Positions 50,476 to 59,566 of a stretch of DNA of 64,000 nucleotides are shown one piece after another. Both the position numbers and the translations under genes were made by a program. Source of the stretch: CAVQCX01 sp963775335 (GTDB lineage: Bacteria; Pseudomonadota; Gammaproteobacteria; Chromatiales; Chromatiaceae); contig CAVZIJ010000003.1 in NCBI GenBank assembly GCA_963775335.1, forward strand, positions 2,542,001 to 2,606,000, written 5' to 3'. The notes below the pieces were generated by a model, which ran no database searches, was not told the origin of the DNA, and saw only the letters and a program-made list of their open reading frames with translations. Position 1 is the first letter of the stretch, and every line of letters starts with the position of its first letter.

Positions 50476-51510
50476 TCACGTCAGGCCGCTCAGGTGCTGT
50501 GCCGGGCTGCCGGCCATGCCCAGCGCGATCTCGCGCAGCAGGGTCCAGGCGTCGCCGCTCATCTGCCCCTTGATCACCCTGTCGACCGCGGCACAGGCCT
50601 GGAGCAAACGCTGCCACGCCGCCAGGGGCACGCGAGCGAGGCCGGCACGCACGGCGGGCTTTCGCTTCTCCCAGACCCGGTGGGCCCCGATGACGCGCTC
50701 GGGGTCGGCGCCCGCCGCGATCTCGCGCGCCATGGCGGCAAGCTGGCGGATCTCGCGGGCCAGGGCCCAGAGCACGACCGGCTCGGGAACACCCTCGGCC
50801 TCCAGGACGTCGATCATGCGTACGCACCGCTCGCCCCGTCCCTCGAGGGCCCCGTCGACCAGAGCGAACACGTCGAAGCGCGCATTGTCGGCGACGGCGT
50901 CGGCCAGGACCTCGGCACTCACGACCCCCTCCCCATTGAGCAACAGGAGCTTGTCGATCTCCTGGGCAGCGGCCAACAGGTTACCCTCGATGCGCTCCAC
51001 GAGCATCCGCACGACGCCGGCCTCGGGCACCAGGCCGCGGCTGCGCATCCGCTGCTCGATCCAGGGCAGCAAGCGCCGGCCTTCCACGGGCCAGACCTGC
51101 ACCAGCACGCCCAGCGCGTCCAGCGCCTTGACCCAGCGGCCGCCCAGCTGTTTCTGGTCCAGACGCGGGCAGGTCACCAGCAAGAGGGTGTCGGCGGGGG
51201 GCCTGGCGGCGTAGGCGACCAGGGCATCGCTGCCGGGCACGCCGATGGCGGCGCTGGCGAGCCGCAGATCCAGCACGCGCTTGTCGGAGAAGAGCGAGAG
51301 GCTGTCGGCCGCCGTGCTCAGCCTTGCCCAGTCGAAGTCCGCACCCTGGACATCGAAGACCTCTCGGTCGGTATATGCGGCCTGGCGAGCGGCGAGGCGC
51401 ACGGCGTCCGCCGCCTCGCCGGCCTGCAGCGGCTCGTCACCGCTGATCAGGTAGCAGGGGGCGAGTCCCCGACCGAGATGCTGCGCCAGCTGGTCGATGC
51501 GCAGCCGCAT
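50476..51510 (-). CDS. holA: DNA polymerase III delta subunit
   Basis: This clamp-loader subunit opens the beta clamp. The 344-residue product starts MRLRIDQLAQHLGRGLAPCY with YLISGDEPLQAGEAADAVR, the typical N-terminal pattern, and has VEGRRLLPWIEQRM and the Walker-like-free delta fold. Its start overlaps the lptE stop (TGATG), implying coupling. The frame stays open far upstream through lptE and leuS as an antisense-free shadow, which is ignored. Confidence 0.93.
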   Translation of the reverse strand: MRLRIDQLAQHLGRGLAPCYLISGDEPLQAGEAADAVRLAARQAAYTDREVFDVQGADFDWARLSTAADSLSLFSDKRVLDLRLASAAIGVPGSDALVAYAARPPADTLLLVTCPRLDQKQLGGRWVKALDALGVLVQVWPVEGRRLLPWIEQRMRSRGLVPEAGVVRMLVERIEGNLLAAAQEIDKLLLLNGEGVVSAEVLADAVADNARFDVFALVDGALEGRGERCVRMIDVLEAEGVPEPVVLWALAREIRQLAAMAREIAAGADPERVIGAHRVWEKRKPAVRAGLARVPLAAWQRLLQACAAVDRVIKGQMSGDAWTLLREIALGMAGSPAQHLSGLT

Positions 51511-52025
51511 CAGTGTAGCTGGGCCCTCAGCCGCTCCAGGATGGCGATCGCCAGGTCCTGGCGCATGTCCCGACGGGTGTCTTCCTCCTCGCGCTGCTTG
51601 CCGAGGGCCTGGGCCTCTGGGCTGAGCAGCACGCGCTGGCTGGTGACCCGCTGCAGACCGACCAGCTGCTTGCCGCCCGCGTCCAGCAGCTCGAACTGGA
51701 CGCTCTCGTAGAGCTCGTACTCCAGACCCTTGCCGCGGCCGCTCACCGAGACCATGCGTCGGCCGACGTCGTCGCTCGCCAGGTGCAGCACGCTGGCAGC
51801 CTTCGTCGCATCGGAGGAGACCCCGGTGCCCGCGCCCTGAAGGGCGCTCTCGATCGCCTTGGTCATGGGCGAGAAGGGCTTCACTCCGCGGACGTAGACG
51901 GGAGAGATGCGCTGGGGCAGCGCTACGGTCCCTCGCAGCTGCCAACCGCAACCGGCGAGGGCGGTTGTCAGAGCCAGCCAGAGAGGCAGGGAGGCACGGA
52001 GTAGGCGTTCGGCGGGCTTCATCAT
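51510..52025 (-). CDS. lptE: LPS-assembly lipoprotein LptE
   Basis: This outer-membrane lipoprotein plugs the LptD barrel. The 171-residue product has a signal peptide with lipobox LAGC (ALTTALAGCGWQLRG), so the mature protein starts at that Cys. LRGTVALPQRISPVYVRG and the C-terminal RRDMRQDLAIAILERLRA fit the family. It lies between leuS and holA, as in E. coli. Confidence 0.92.
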   Translation of the reverse strand: MMKPAERLLRASLPLWLALTTALAGCGWQLRGTVALPQRISPVYVRGVKPFSPMTKAIESALQGAGTGVSSDATKAASVLHLASDDVGRRMVSVSGRGKGLEYELYESVQFELLDAGGKQLVGLQRVTSQRVLLSPEAQALGKQREEEDTRRDMRQDLAIAILERLRAQLH

Positions 52026-52079
52026 GGGCTGTTCCAAAGTTGGGTCGGCGCGGTAGGGACCGATTCTCGCACGCGCCCC

Positions 52080-54656
52080 CTACCGGGCGACGATATTCAC
52101 CAGTTTGCCCGGCACGATGATGACCTTGGCGATCCGGGCCCCCTCGAGATGGCGTTGCACGTTGGGCTCGGCCAGCGCGGTGCGCTCGATGGCCGCCGTC
52201 TCGGCTTGGGCCGGGACCTGGACCTTGCCCCGTACCTTGCCGTTGACCTGGACCACGTACTGGATGCGGTCCTGCGCCAGGGCCTCCGCGTCGGGTGCCG
52301 GCCAGTCGGCCTCCAGAATGTCCGTGCCGTAGCCCAGCTCGCGCCACAGATGATGGGTCAAGTGCGGGGCGATGGGCGCGAGCAGACGCAGCAGGATGCC
52401 GAGCCCCTCGTGGAGCACCGCCCCGTCTCCCGGCCCCGTGCCCAGCCGGTTCAGGCTGTTGACCATGGTCATGCAGGCGGAGACGACCGTGTTGAACTGC
52501 TGGCGATCGTAGTCGTAGATGGCCTTCTTCAGCGCCTCGTGGACCTCGCGCCGGACCTGCTTTTGGGCCTCGCCGAGGGCCGCCAGATCCCCGGGGCCCG
52601 CCGTATTGGCCCCGGCCGCGAGGCTCCATAGCCGCTTCAGGAAGCGGTGGGCCCCCTCGACCCCCTCGTCGGACCACTCCAGGGACTGGTCGGGCGGGGC
52701 GGTGAACATGGTGTAGAGGCGCACGGTGTCCGCCCCGTAGCGGTCGATCAGGGTCTGGGGATCGACGCCGTTGTTCTTGGACTTCGACATCTTCTCCACG
52801 CCGCCGATGGCGACCGGTTGCCCGTCGGCGGCGAGCCGGGCCTGTACCGGCCGGCCCTTGTCGTCGCGCTCCACCTGGACCTCGGCGGGGTCGTACCAGT
52901 GCCGGTGGCCCCCCGCCGCCTCCCGGTAATAGGTATCGGCCACCACCATGCCCTGGGTGAGCAGGCGGGTGAAGGGCTCGTCGCACTTCACCAGCCCGGC
53001 GTCGCGCAGCAGCTTGTGGTAGAAGCGCGCGTAGAGCAGGTGCAGGACGGCGTGCTCGATGCCGCCGATGTAGTGGTCCACCGGCAGCCAGTAGTCGGCG
53101 CGCGCATCGAGCATGGCCCCGCCGTTGTCCGGGCAGGCGTAGCGGGCGTAGTACCAGCTCGACTCCATGAAGGTGTCGAAGGTATCGGTCTCGCGCCGGG
53201 CCGGGGCGCCGCACTCGGGGCAGGCCACGGCCAAGAAGGCCTGGTCGTCCTTGATCGGGTTGATGGTGTGCTCGTCGTAGGCCGCTGCCTGGGGCAGCAC
53301 CACCGGCAGATCCTCGTCGGGCACCGGCACCACCCCGCAGTGCTCGCAGTGGATCATCGGAATGGGCGCGCCCCAATAGCGCTGGCGCGACACGCCCCAG
53401 TCACGCAGCCGATACTGGACAGTCTTCTTGCCGCGCCCTCGGGCTTCCAGCCAGGCAGCGATGGCATCGAAGGCCTCCTCGGAGGTCAGCCCGTCGAAAG
53501 GCCCCGAGTCGAAGAGCATGCCCTTCTCGGTGAGCGCCGCCGCCTCGATGTCGATTGCCCGGCCGTCGGCCGGCCGGATCACCTGGCGGATCGGAATGCC
53601 GTATTCTTGCGCAAAGGCGTGATCGCGCTCATCGTGGGCGGGCACTGCCATCACCGCGCCGGTGCCATAGCCCATGAGCACGAAATTGGCGGCGTAGACC
53701 GGCACCCGGGCGCCGCTCACCGGATGGAGGGCGTGAATACCGAGCGCCATCCCCTTCTTCTCGGCGGTCTCCAGCTCGACCTCCGAGGTGCCGCCGTGAC
53801 GGCACTCCTCGATGAATGCGGCGAGATTGGGGTCGGTGGTCGAGGCCTCCAAGGCCAGGGGGTGCTCGGCGGCCACCGCCACATAGGTCACGCCCATCAG
53901 CGTGTCCGGTCGAGTAGTGAACACGGTCAGCGCCCCATCTGCACCGTCGAGCGCGAAGTCGAGCTGGACCCCCTGGGAGCGGCCGATCCAGTTGGCTTGC
54001 ATGGTGCGGACCCGCTCGGGCCAGCCTTCGAGGCGATCGAGCTCCTCGAGCAGCTCGTCGGCGTAGGCCGTGATACGCACGAACCACTGGGGGATCTCGC
54101 GCCGCTCCACCAGCGCCCCGGAGCGCCAGCCGCGCCCGTCGATCACCTGCTCGTTGGCGAGCACGGTCTGGTCCACCGGGTCCCAGTTCACCACCGAATG
54201 CTTTCGATAGACGAGGCCCTTGCGGTACAGACGCGTGAACAGCCACTGCTCCCAGCGATAGTAGTCGGGATCGCAGGTCGCCAGCTCGCGACCCCAGTCG
54301 TAGCCGAAGCCCAGGCGCCTGAGCTGCCCCTTCATATACTCGATGTTGCCGTAGGTCCAGCGCGCCGGGGCCACCCGGTTTTTCAAGGCCGCGTTCTCCG
54401 CGGGCAGCCCGAAGGCGTCCCACCCCATGGGCTGGAGCACATTGCGTCCCAGCATGCGCTGGTAGCGCGCGATAACGTCCCCGATGGTGTAGTTGCGCAC
54501 ATGCCCCATGTGCAGACGCCCACTGGGGTAGGGAAACATCGACAGGCAGTAGAACTTCTCCCTCGTCGGGTCCTCTGTGACCCGGAAGCTGCTCTCGGTC
54601 TCCCAATAGGCCTGGGCGGCGCGCTCGATGGCCGCGGGATCGTAATTGTCCTGCAT
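52080..54656 (-). CDS. leuS: Leucyl-tRNA synthetase
   Basis: This class I synthetase has 858 residues. The HIGH-type motif is FPYPSGRLHMGH (about 41-52), the CP1 editing domain includes FTTRPDTLMGVTYVA, and KMSKS is present in GVEKMSKSKNNGVD (about 620). The C-terminal part ends KVIIVPGKLVNIVAR as expected. It starts the leuS-lptE-holA-proA run. A zinc-ribbon gene diverges upstream. Confidence 0.97.
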   Translation of the reverse strand: MQDNYDPAAIERAAQAYWETESSFRVTEDPTREKFYCLSMFPYPSGRLHMGHVRNYTIGDVIARYQRMLGRNVLQPMGWDAFGLPAENAALKNRVAPARWTYGNIEYMKGQLRRLGFGYDWGRELATCDPDYYRWEQWLFTRLYRKGLVYRKHSVVNWDPVDQTVLANEQVIDGRGWRSGALVERREIPQWFVRITAYADELLEELDRLEGWPERVRTMQANWIGRSQGVQLDFALDGADGALTVFTTRPDTLMGVTYVAVAAEHPLALEASTTDPNLAAFIEECRHGGTSEVELETAEKKGMALGIHALHPVSGARVPVYAANFVLMGYGTGAVMAVPAHDERDHAFAQEYGIPIRQVIRPADGRAIDIEAAALTEKGMLFDSGPFDGLTSEEAFDAIAAWLEARGRGKKTVQYRLRDWGVSRQRYWGAPIPMIHCEHCGVVPVPDEDLPVVLPQAAAYDEHTINPIKDDQAFLAVACPECGAPARRETDTFDTFMESSWYYARYACPDNGGAMLDARADYWLPVDHYIGGIEHAVLHLLYARFYHKLLRDAGLVKCDEPFTRLLTQGMVVADTYYREAAGGHRHWYDPAEVQVERDDKGRPVQARLAADGQPVAIGGVEKMSKSKNNGVDPQTLIDRYGADTVRLYTMFTAPPDQSLEWSDEGVEGAHRFLKRLWSLAAGANTAGPGDLAALGEAQKQVRREVHEALKKAIYDYDRQQFNTVVSACMTMVNSLNRLGTGPGDGAVLHEGLGILLRLLAPIAPHLTHHLWRELGYGTDILEADWPAPDAEALAQDRIQYVVQVNGKVRGKVQVPAQAETAAIERTALAEPNVQRHLEGARIAKVIIVPGKLVNIVAR

Positions 54657-54860
54657 GAAAGGGGCTTTCGGCTCTGGCTGGTGCGGGATCGCGAAAGAAT
54701 ACCGCAGCGGTTACGGTTCCGCGACTGGGCGCAAGCCCTCGCGACCGCACGGTTGGAGCCACGCGCCGCTTGGTCCAAACTGTAGTCACGAACAGGCGCA
54801 GCACCGGGACCCGCACCGGAGCCGCGCCCAAGCCTTCCCGCCGCCGTGAGGCCAAGATCC

Positions 54861-55448
54861 ATGAACGAGAACAACCACAAGGGCCCGACTCCCGACCTGA
54901 TCGACCGCCTGGTGAGCGCGTACGACACCATGCTCGAACGGGTCGATGAGGCCATGCATCGGTTCGAGGACCGCGGGGTGCCCGCCCTGCGGCGCAGTAT
55001 CGACCAGGCCCGGGAGCGGGCCGTCGAGCTGGGAGAGCTGAGCCGGGAGGAGGCCGAGCGGCTCGGCCAGTACATCCAGCGCGACATGGAAGATGCCGCC
55101 AATTTTCTCGCCGACACCGGGGAGGAGATACGGGGCTGGCTCGGCTTTGATCTGCGCCTGGTGGAGAGCAAGCTGCTCGATCTGGTCTCCAACGTCGCCG
55201 ATCAGACCAGCCTGCAGCTGCGCGAGCTCAGGGAGCAGGCGCGCCGCGCCGACCTCTATCGCACCGGCGAGGTCACGGGTCCGGGCACGCTGGTATGCAC
55301 GGGCTGCGGCAAGGAGATGCACTTCCACAAGACCGGACACATCCCACCCTGCCCGGCCTGCAAGACGACGGAGTTTCGCAGAGCGGGAGAAGAGAACGAA
55401 GAAGAAATGGGAGAGAGCGGCGAGGAGACCGTAGACAGTAGACAGTAG
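54861..55448 (+). CDS. ybeL: Zinc-ribbon protein of the YbeL (DUF1451) family
   Basis: The 195-residue product starts MNENNHKGPTPDLIDRLVSA. Long helices (AYDTMLERVDEAMHRFED, RRSIDQARERAVELGELSRE) precede a zinc ribbon CTGCGKEMHFHKTGHIPPCPAC. The C-terminus is acidic (GEENEEEMGESGEE). It is divergent from leuS, the position of ybeL in E. coli. The final residues (TVDSRQ) come from a GTAGACAGTAGACAGTAGGC repeat that may have altered the native end. Confidence 0.85.
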   Translation: MNENNHKGPTPDLIDRLVSAYDTMLERVDEAMHRFEDRGVPALRRSIDQARERAVELGELSREEAERLGQYIQRDMEDAANFLADTGEEIRGWLGFDLRLVESKLLDLVSNVADQTSLQLRELREQARRADLYRTGEVTGPGTLVCTGCGKEMHFHKTGHIPPCPACKTTEFRRAGEENEEEMGESGEETVDSRQ

Positions 55449-55557
55449 GCAGGGACGAAAGCCCCTCGCGGAACATCCGCCATCGGAGCCGCGCCCTCCG
55501 GGCGGGTGGTGAACGGTAGACCGGGAAACCCGGAACGGACGGATCGGGTGAGCCCGT

Positions 55558-55599
55558 ACGTAGGTCAGGTTGCCGCGCAACGGCTGCCTGATGCTGACA
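55558..55599. repeat. Decayed palindromic intergenic element
   Basis: ACGTAGGTCAGGTTGCCGCG is followed by CAACGGCTGCCTGATGCTGAC, so GTCAGG...CTGAC and TTGC...GCAA pair imperfectly. It resembles the widespread GTAGGTCGGGTTA-type palindromes. The interval 55449-55678 contains no gene. Confidence 0.4.
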
Positions 55600-55678
55600 G
55601 GGCGCACAACTGGCACCGGCCCGGAGCACCCAGCCGACGCCCCGGACGAGCCAAATCGCAGTGATCTGGTCTCGTAGC

Positions 55679-57037
55679 TCAGCGCAGGAACAGGGTTGCG
55701 AGGCCCAGGAACGCCATGAACCCCACCACGTCGGTCACGGTGGTCAGCAGGACGCCCCCCGCCAGGGCGGGATCTATGCCCATGCGCTCCAGGGCCAGGG
55801 GAAGGAGGGCCCCGGAAAAGGCGGCAAATAGCAAGTTGATCGTAAGCGCCGCGGCGATCAGCACGGCAAGCCCCGCGCTGTCGAACCAGATGCCGGTCAC
55901 CAGACCCACCACAGCCGCCCAGACCATGCTGTTGAGCAGTCCGACGGCGAGCTCCTTTGCCAGCAGTGACGGCACGTTCTTGCCGGAGAGTTGCCCGAGC
56001 GCGATGCCGCGGATGGCCAGCGTCAGGGTCTGGCTGCCGGCAATACCCCCCATGCTGGCGACGATCGGCATCAGCACGGCAAGCGCCACGACCCGCTCGA
56101 TGGTCGCCTCGAACAGGCCGATGACCCAGGATGCGAGAAAGGCCGTCGCCAGGTTGACCCCCAGCCAGAGCGCGCGGCGCCGGGCACTGACCATGACCGG
56201 CGCGAACATGTCCGCATCCTCGCTCAGGCCGGCGTGGCCCATGAAAGCGTGCTCGCCTTCTTCACGGATGACGTCCACCACGTCGTCGACAGTGATGCGC
56301 CCGAGCAGGCGGCCGGTCTCGTCCACCACCGGCGCCGACACCAGGTCATAGTGCTCGAAGCGGCTCGCCACCTCCTTCGCTGACGCCGTAGCGGCGATCG
56401 GCTCGAGGTCCAGACTCATCACCTCCGCCACGATCTCCTCCGGATCGTGGGTCAGCAGGACGGTGATCGATAGCACGCCCAGGTACTTGTTGTCCCGGGT
56501 CACGACGAACAGGGCGTCGGTCGCGCCCGGTATACGGTCGCGCAGACGACGCAGGTAGCGCAGTACCACGTCGAGGGGCACCTCCGGGCGCACCGTGATC
56601 GTGTCCGTGTTCATCAGTCCCCCGGCGGTGTCTTCCCCGTAGGACAGGACGGCTTCAAGCCGGCCCCGGCGCTGATGATCCAGGGAATCGAGCACCTGGG
56701 CGGTGATGGTCAGCGGCAGGTCCTGGACCAGGTCCGCCAGATCGTCCGTGTCCAGCCCCTCGATGGCAGCGAGCAGCTCCGGCAGATCCATCTTACGGAT
56801 CAGATCGGTGCGGACCTCTTCATTGACGTGCAGCAGGACTTCCCCGTCCTTGTCCTCGCTCAACAGCCCCCAGACGATCTCGCGCTCGGCGTAGGGCAGG
56901 GATTCCATGAGGTGGGCAATCTCCGCGGGCTGCAGGGCGTTGAGCAGCTTTGCGGCGTGCTTCAGGCCGCCACGATCCAGGACCTCTTGCAGGCGCGCCA
57001 GGCGATTGTTCGGTGGGACTGAGGCTTCGGGAGGCAT
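55679..57037 (-). CDS. mgtE: Magnesium transporter MgtE
   Basis: This Mg2+ channel/transporter has 452 residues. It has the cytosolic N domain (RLQEVLDRGGLKHAAKLLNA), tandem CBS domains (about 135-255, with TDALFVVTRDNKYLGVLSI), a connecting helix, and five membrane helices at the C-terminus (SQTLTLAIRGIALGQLSG, LTTVTDVVGFMAFLGLATLF). Acidic residues in the last helices include the conserved TDVVGF. It follows ptsI at a distance of 98 bp on the same strand. No M-box leader is visible. Confidence 0.93.
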   Translation of the reverse strand: MPPEASVPPNNRLARLQEVLDRGGLKHAAKLLNALQPAEIAHLMESLPYAEREIVWGLLSEDKDGEVLLHVNEEVRTDLIRKMDLPELLAAIEGLDTDDLADLVQDLPLTITAQVLDSLDHQRRGRLEAVLSYGEDTAGGLMNTDTITVRPEVPLDVVLRYLRRLRDRIPGATDALFVVTRDNKYLGVLSITVLLTHDPEEIVAEVMSLDLEPIAATASAKEVASRFEHYDLVSAPVVDETGRLLGRITVDDVVDVIREEGEHAFMGHAGLSEDADMFAPVMVSARRRALWLGVNLATAFLASWVIGLFEATIERVVALAVLMPIVASMGGIAGSQTLTLAIRGIALGQLSGKNVPSLLAKELAVGLLNSMVWAAVVGLVTGIWFDSAGLAVLIAAALTINLLFAAFSGALLPLALERMGIDPALAGGVLLTTVTDVVGFMAFLGLATLFLR

Positions 57038-57135
57038 GGCGTCGCTGGGCTTCTCTCGGCGAAACGAAGGCGCACAGGCGCGGTAGGTGCCTGCACGAGT
57101 GTATCAGCCGCGGATTGCCAAGCCGAAACAGGGCC

Positions 57136-58887
57136 TCAGTGGGCCGCCGGGTCTCCCTGAAGCTCCGAGAGCAGCGCACCTATGTCCTCCTGGTCTATGC
57201 CCAGGAACAGACGCTCCGCGGCGGCACGCAGCCGCTGGATGTCGCACGAGCGCACGACACGCTTGGCTTCGAGCAGAGCGCGGGGCTGGATGCTCAGCTG
57301 GCGCAGCCCCATGCCGAGCAGCAGCGGGATGTAACGGGGATCGCCCGCCATCTCCCCACACATCGATACGGGGATACCCGCCCGGGCGCCAGCATCGATC
57401 GTCTGGCGGATGAGCTTGAGCACCGCCGGATGAAGGGGATCGTAGAGGTAGCTGACCTCCTCATCCACCCGGTCGATTGCCAGCGTGTACTGGATCAGAT
57501 CGTTCGTGCCGATGGAGAGGAAATCCAGATGGCGGGCGAAGGCCGGAGCGGCGAGCGCCGCCGCGGGGACTTCGATCATCCCCCCGATCGGCATGTCGGG
57601 GTTGAATGCCACACCCTCCCGGCGAAGCTCTTCCTTGACGCCGTCGATCAAGGCCAGGACCTGGCGCAGCTCGTTGATGGACGAGAGCATAGGCAGCATC
57701 ATGCGCACGGGCCCCAGGGCGGCGACGCGCAGGATCGCCCTCACCTGTGGACGGAACAGCCCGGGCTCCTTGAGACAGAGGCGGATGGCGCGAAGGCCCA
57801 GTGCCGGATTGCAGGTCGACACCATGCCGGCGGTACAGCTGTCCACGCCCTTGTCGGCGCCCAGATCCAGGGTACGGATGTGGATCGGCAGGCCGGCAAG
57901 CGACTCGACCACGCGACGGTAGGTCTCGTAGTGCTCCTCCTCGTCGGGGACCATCGGCCGGTTCATGTAGAGAAATTCGGTGCGGTACAGTCCCACCGCA
58001 TCGGCGCCGGCCTCGCGAGCGGTCTGGATATCCTCCGGCAGCTCAATGTTGGCCATCAAGGTCACGGATTCGCCGTCGCGGCTGACCGCCGGCTCCCTGG
58101 CCAAGGGCGCCAGATCGCGGACGTGACGGCGCTGACTCTGCAGGCGCCCCTCGTACTGGGCGGTGATCCGCCGGTCGGCGCCGGCGAGCACCACCCCCTG
58201 CTCGCCGTCGATGATCAGAGGCTCGTTGTGGAGCAGGCAACGGGTGGCGTGGCGCACGCCGACCACCGCGGGCAGCCCGAGACTGCGCGCCAGGATCGCG
58301 GTGTGCGACATCGGCCCGCCGTACTCGGTCACGAATCCGGCGATCCCGCCGTTGCGCAGCAGGATGGTGTCCGCCGGACTGAGATCATGGGCGAGCACGA
58401 TGCGTCCGTGCAGCGAAGGCGACTCGTCGGTACCCATGTCGGGCGCTCCGACCAGGTGCTTGAGGATCTGTCCTACCACGTGATCGACGTCGTCTCGCCG
58501 CATGCGCAGATACGGGTCGTCCATCTCGTCGAAGACGCGAACCAGGCGATCTCGGCGCTGGCGCAAGGCCCATTCGGCGCTGTGGCGGTGCTCGCGGATC
58601 ATCTCCACCGGTGCCGTCACCAACGCGGAGTCCTCGAGCATCAGCAGGTGGGTGTCGATGAAAACCGCGATGTCGCTCGGCGTGTCGGGAGGGATGTGTG
58701 CCCGGACCGCGCCGAGGTCCATCCGCGCCGCATCGACGGCGGCGTAGAAACGCGCCACCTCGGCCTCCACCGCCGCGGGCAAGATGGAGCGCGGCACCAC
58801 CTCCAGGGGATCCCTCCCGGTGAGCAGAAAGGCGCGACCGATGGCGATCCCCGGTGCAACGCCGATCCCGTGGCAGGCGAGCGTCAT
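57136..58887 (-). CDS. ptsI: PTS enzyme I
   Basis: This enzyme transfers phosphate from PEP to HPr. The 583-residue product starts MTLACHGIGVAPGIAIGRAF at 58887, overlapping the ptsH stop (ATGA). The active-site histidine is H195 in GGPMSHTAILARS, and the PEP-binding barrel has RTEFLYMNR, GALGPVRMMLPM-like IRTLDLGADK, and SIGTNDLIQYTLA with MCGEMAGD. It lacks the GAF domain of PtsP. With no sugar EIIBC in the cluster, it probably serves a regulatory phosphorelay. Confidence 0.95.
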   Translation of the reverse strand: MTLACHGIGVAPGIAIGRAFLLTGRDPLEVVPRSILPAAVEAEVARFYAAVDAARMDLGAVRAHIPPDTPSDIAVFIDTHLLMLEDSALVTAPVEMIREHRHSAEWALRQRRDRLVRVFDEMDDPYLRMRRDDVDHVVGQILKHLVGAPDMGTDESPSLHGRIVLAHDLSPADTILLRNGGIAGFVTEYGGPMSHTAILARSLGLPAVVGVRHATRCLLHNEPLIIDGEQGVVLAGADRRITAQYEGRLQSQRRHVRDLAPLAREPAVSRDGESVTLMANIELPEDIQTAREAGADAVGLYRTEFLYMNRPMVPDEEEHYETYRRVVESLAGLPIHIRTLDLGADKGVDSCTAGMVSTCNPALGLRAIRLCLKEPGLFRPQVRAILRVAALGPVRMMLPMLSSINELRQVLALIDGVKEELRREGVAFNPDMPIGGMIEVPAAALAAPAFARHLDFLSIGTNDLIQYTLAIDRVDEEVSYLYDPLHPAVLKLIRQTIDAGARAGIPVSMCGEMAGDPRYIPLLLGMGLRQLSIQPRALLEAKRVVRSCDIQRLRAAAERLFLGIDQEDIGALLSELQGDPAAH

Positions 58888-59153
58888 TCGGCCTCCCCGA
58901 AACGCTGTGCCACCAGATCCTCCAGCGCCTGCGCGGCGTCGCCCTCGTCCTCGCCGGCCGCCGTGAGAACGAGCTCCGAGCCCTTGCCAGCGGCCAGCAT
59001 CATGACGCCCATGATGCTCTTGCCGTTGACGCGCTGGCCGTTGCGCTCCAGATGGATCTCGCTGGCGTAGCCATTGGCGCAGGTCACGAACTTGGCCGCG
59101 GCCCGGGCGTGCAGGCCCAGCTTGTTCACGATCAGGATCGCTCTGGTGATCAT
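58884..59153 (-). CDS. ptsH: Phosphocarrier protein HPr
   Basis: The product has 89 residues. The phosphorylated H15 lies in KLGLHARAAAKF. Ser46 is present in VNGKSIMGVMML, the target of HPr kinase, and hprK is encoded in the same cluster. It is translationally coupled to both neighbours by 4-bp overlaps (EIIA-Man upstream, ptsI downstream). Confidence 0.95.
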   Translation of the reverse strand: MITRAILIVNKLGLHARAAAKFVTCANGYASEIHLERNGQRVNGKSIMGVMMLAAGKGSELVLTAAGEDEGDAAQALEDLVAQRFGEAE

Positions 59154-59566
59154 CGGCCGACGAGGCCCTCCCGCTCCGGTCGGCGACAGCAAAGCACACC
59201 GCGATTACCGCCGCTGACCGCCTTCTCCACCAGGGCCTGAAGGTCCAGGGTCGGGTAATTGAGCACCCGCACCAGCATCGGCAGATTCAGTCCTGCCACC
59301 ACCGCTACCCGTCCGGGACGGCGCAGGCGCGTAGCGATATTGCTGGGCGTTGAGCCGAACATGTCGGTGAGCACCAGTACCCCGTCGCCCTGATCCAGAT
59401 CCTCCGCCATGCCCTGGGCCTGCTCCAGCATCACATCGGGATCGGCATCCGGCGTGACCGCCAGGGTCTCTGTATGCAGCGGACACACGCCGAGCATGCT
59501 GGTGGCGGTCTCCAGCAGGGACGACCCTATGCCGTTGTGGGTGATGATCAGGATGCCGATGCTCAC
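59150..59566 (-). CDS. PTS EIIA component, mannose-family (EIIA-Man-like)
   Basis: The 138-residue product starts at GTG 59566, which overlaps the rapZ stop as GTGA. The phosphorylatable H10 is in GILIITHNGIGSS. VLVLTDMFGSTPSNIATRL and GLNLPMLVRVLNYP are family signatures. No EIIB, EIIC or EIID genes lie nearby, so it is likely regulatory, as in other proteobacterial rapZ-ptsH clusters. Confidence 0.92.
   Translation of the reverse strand: MSIGILIITHNGIGSSLLETATSMLGVCPLHTETLAVTPDADPDVMLEQAQGMAEDLDQGDGVLVLTDMFGSTPSNIATRLRRPGRVAVVAGLNLPMLVRVLNYPTLDLQALVEKAVSGGNRGVLCCRRPEREGLVGR

Noticed and set aside
51511..53376. Upstream part of the 966-codon minus-strand frame that ends in holA
   Set aside because: It overlaps lptE and leuS in another frame and is Arg/Gly/Pro rich. 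Only the holA part from 51510 is family-like.
55449..55678. Possible tRNA or structured RNA near mgtE
   Set aside because: No cloverleaf, T-loop GGTTCGAATCC-type or anticodon arm could be assembled. It looks like decayed palindromic intergenic DNA.
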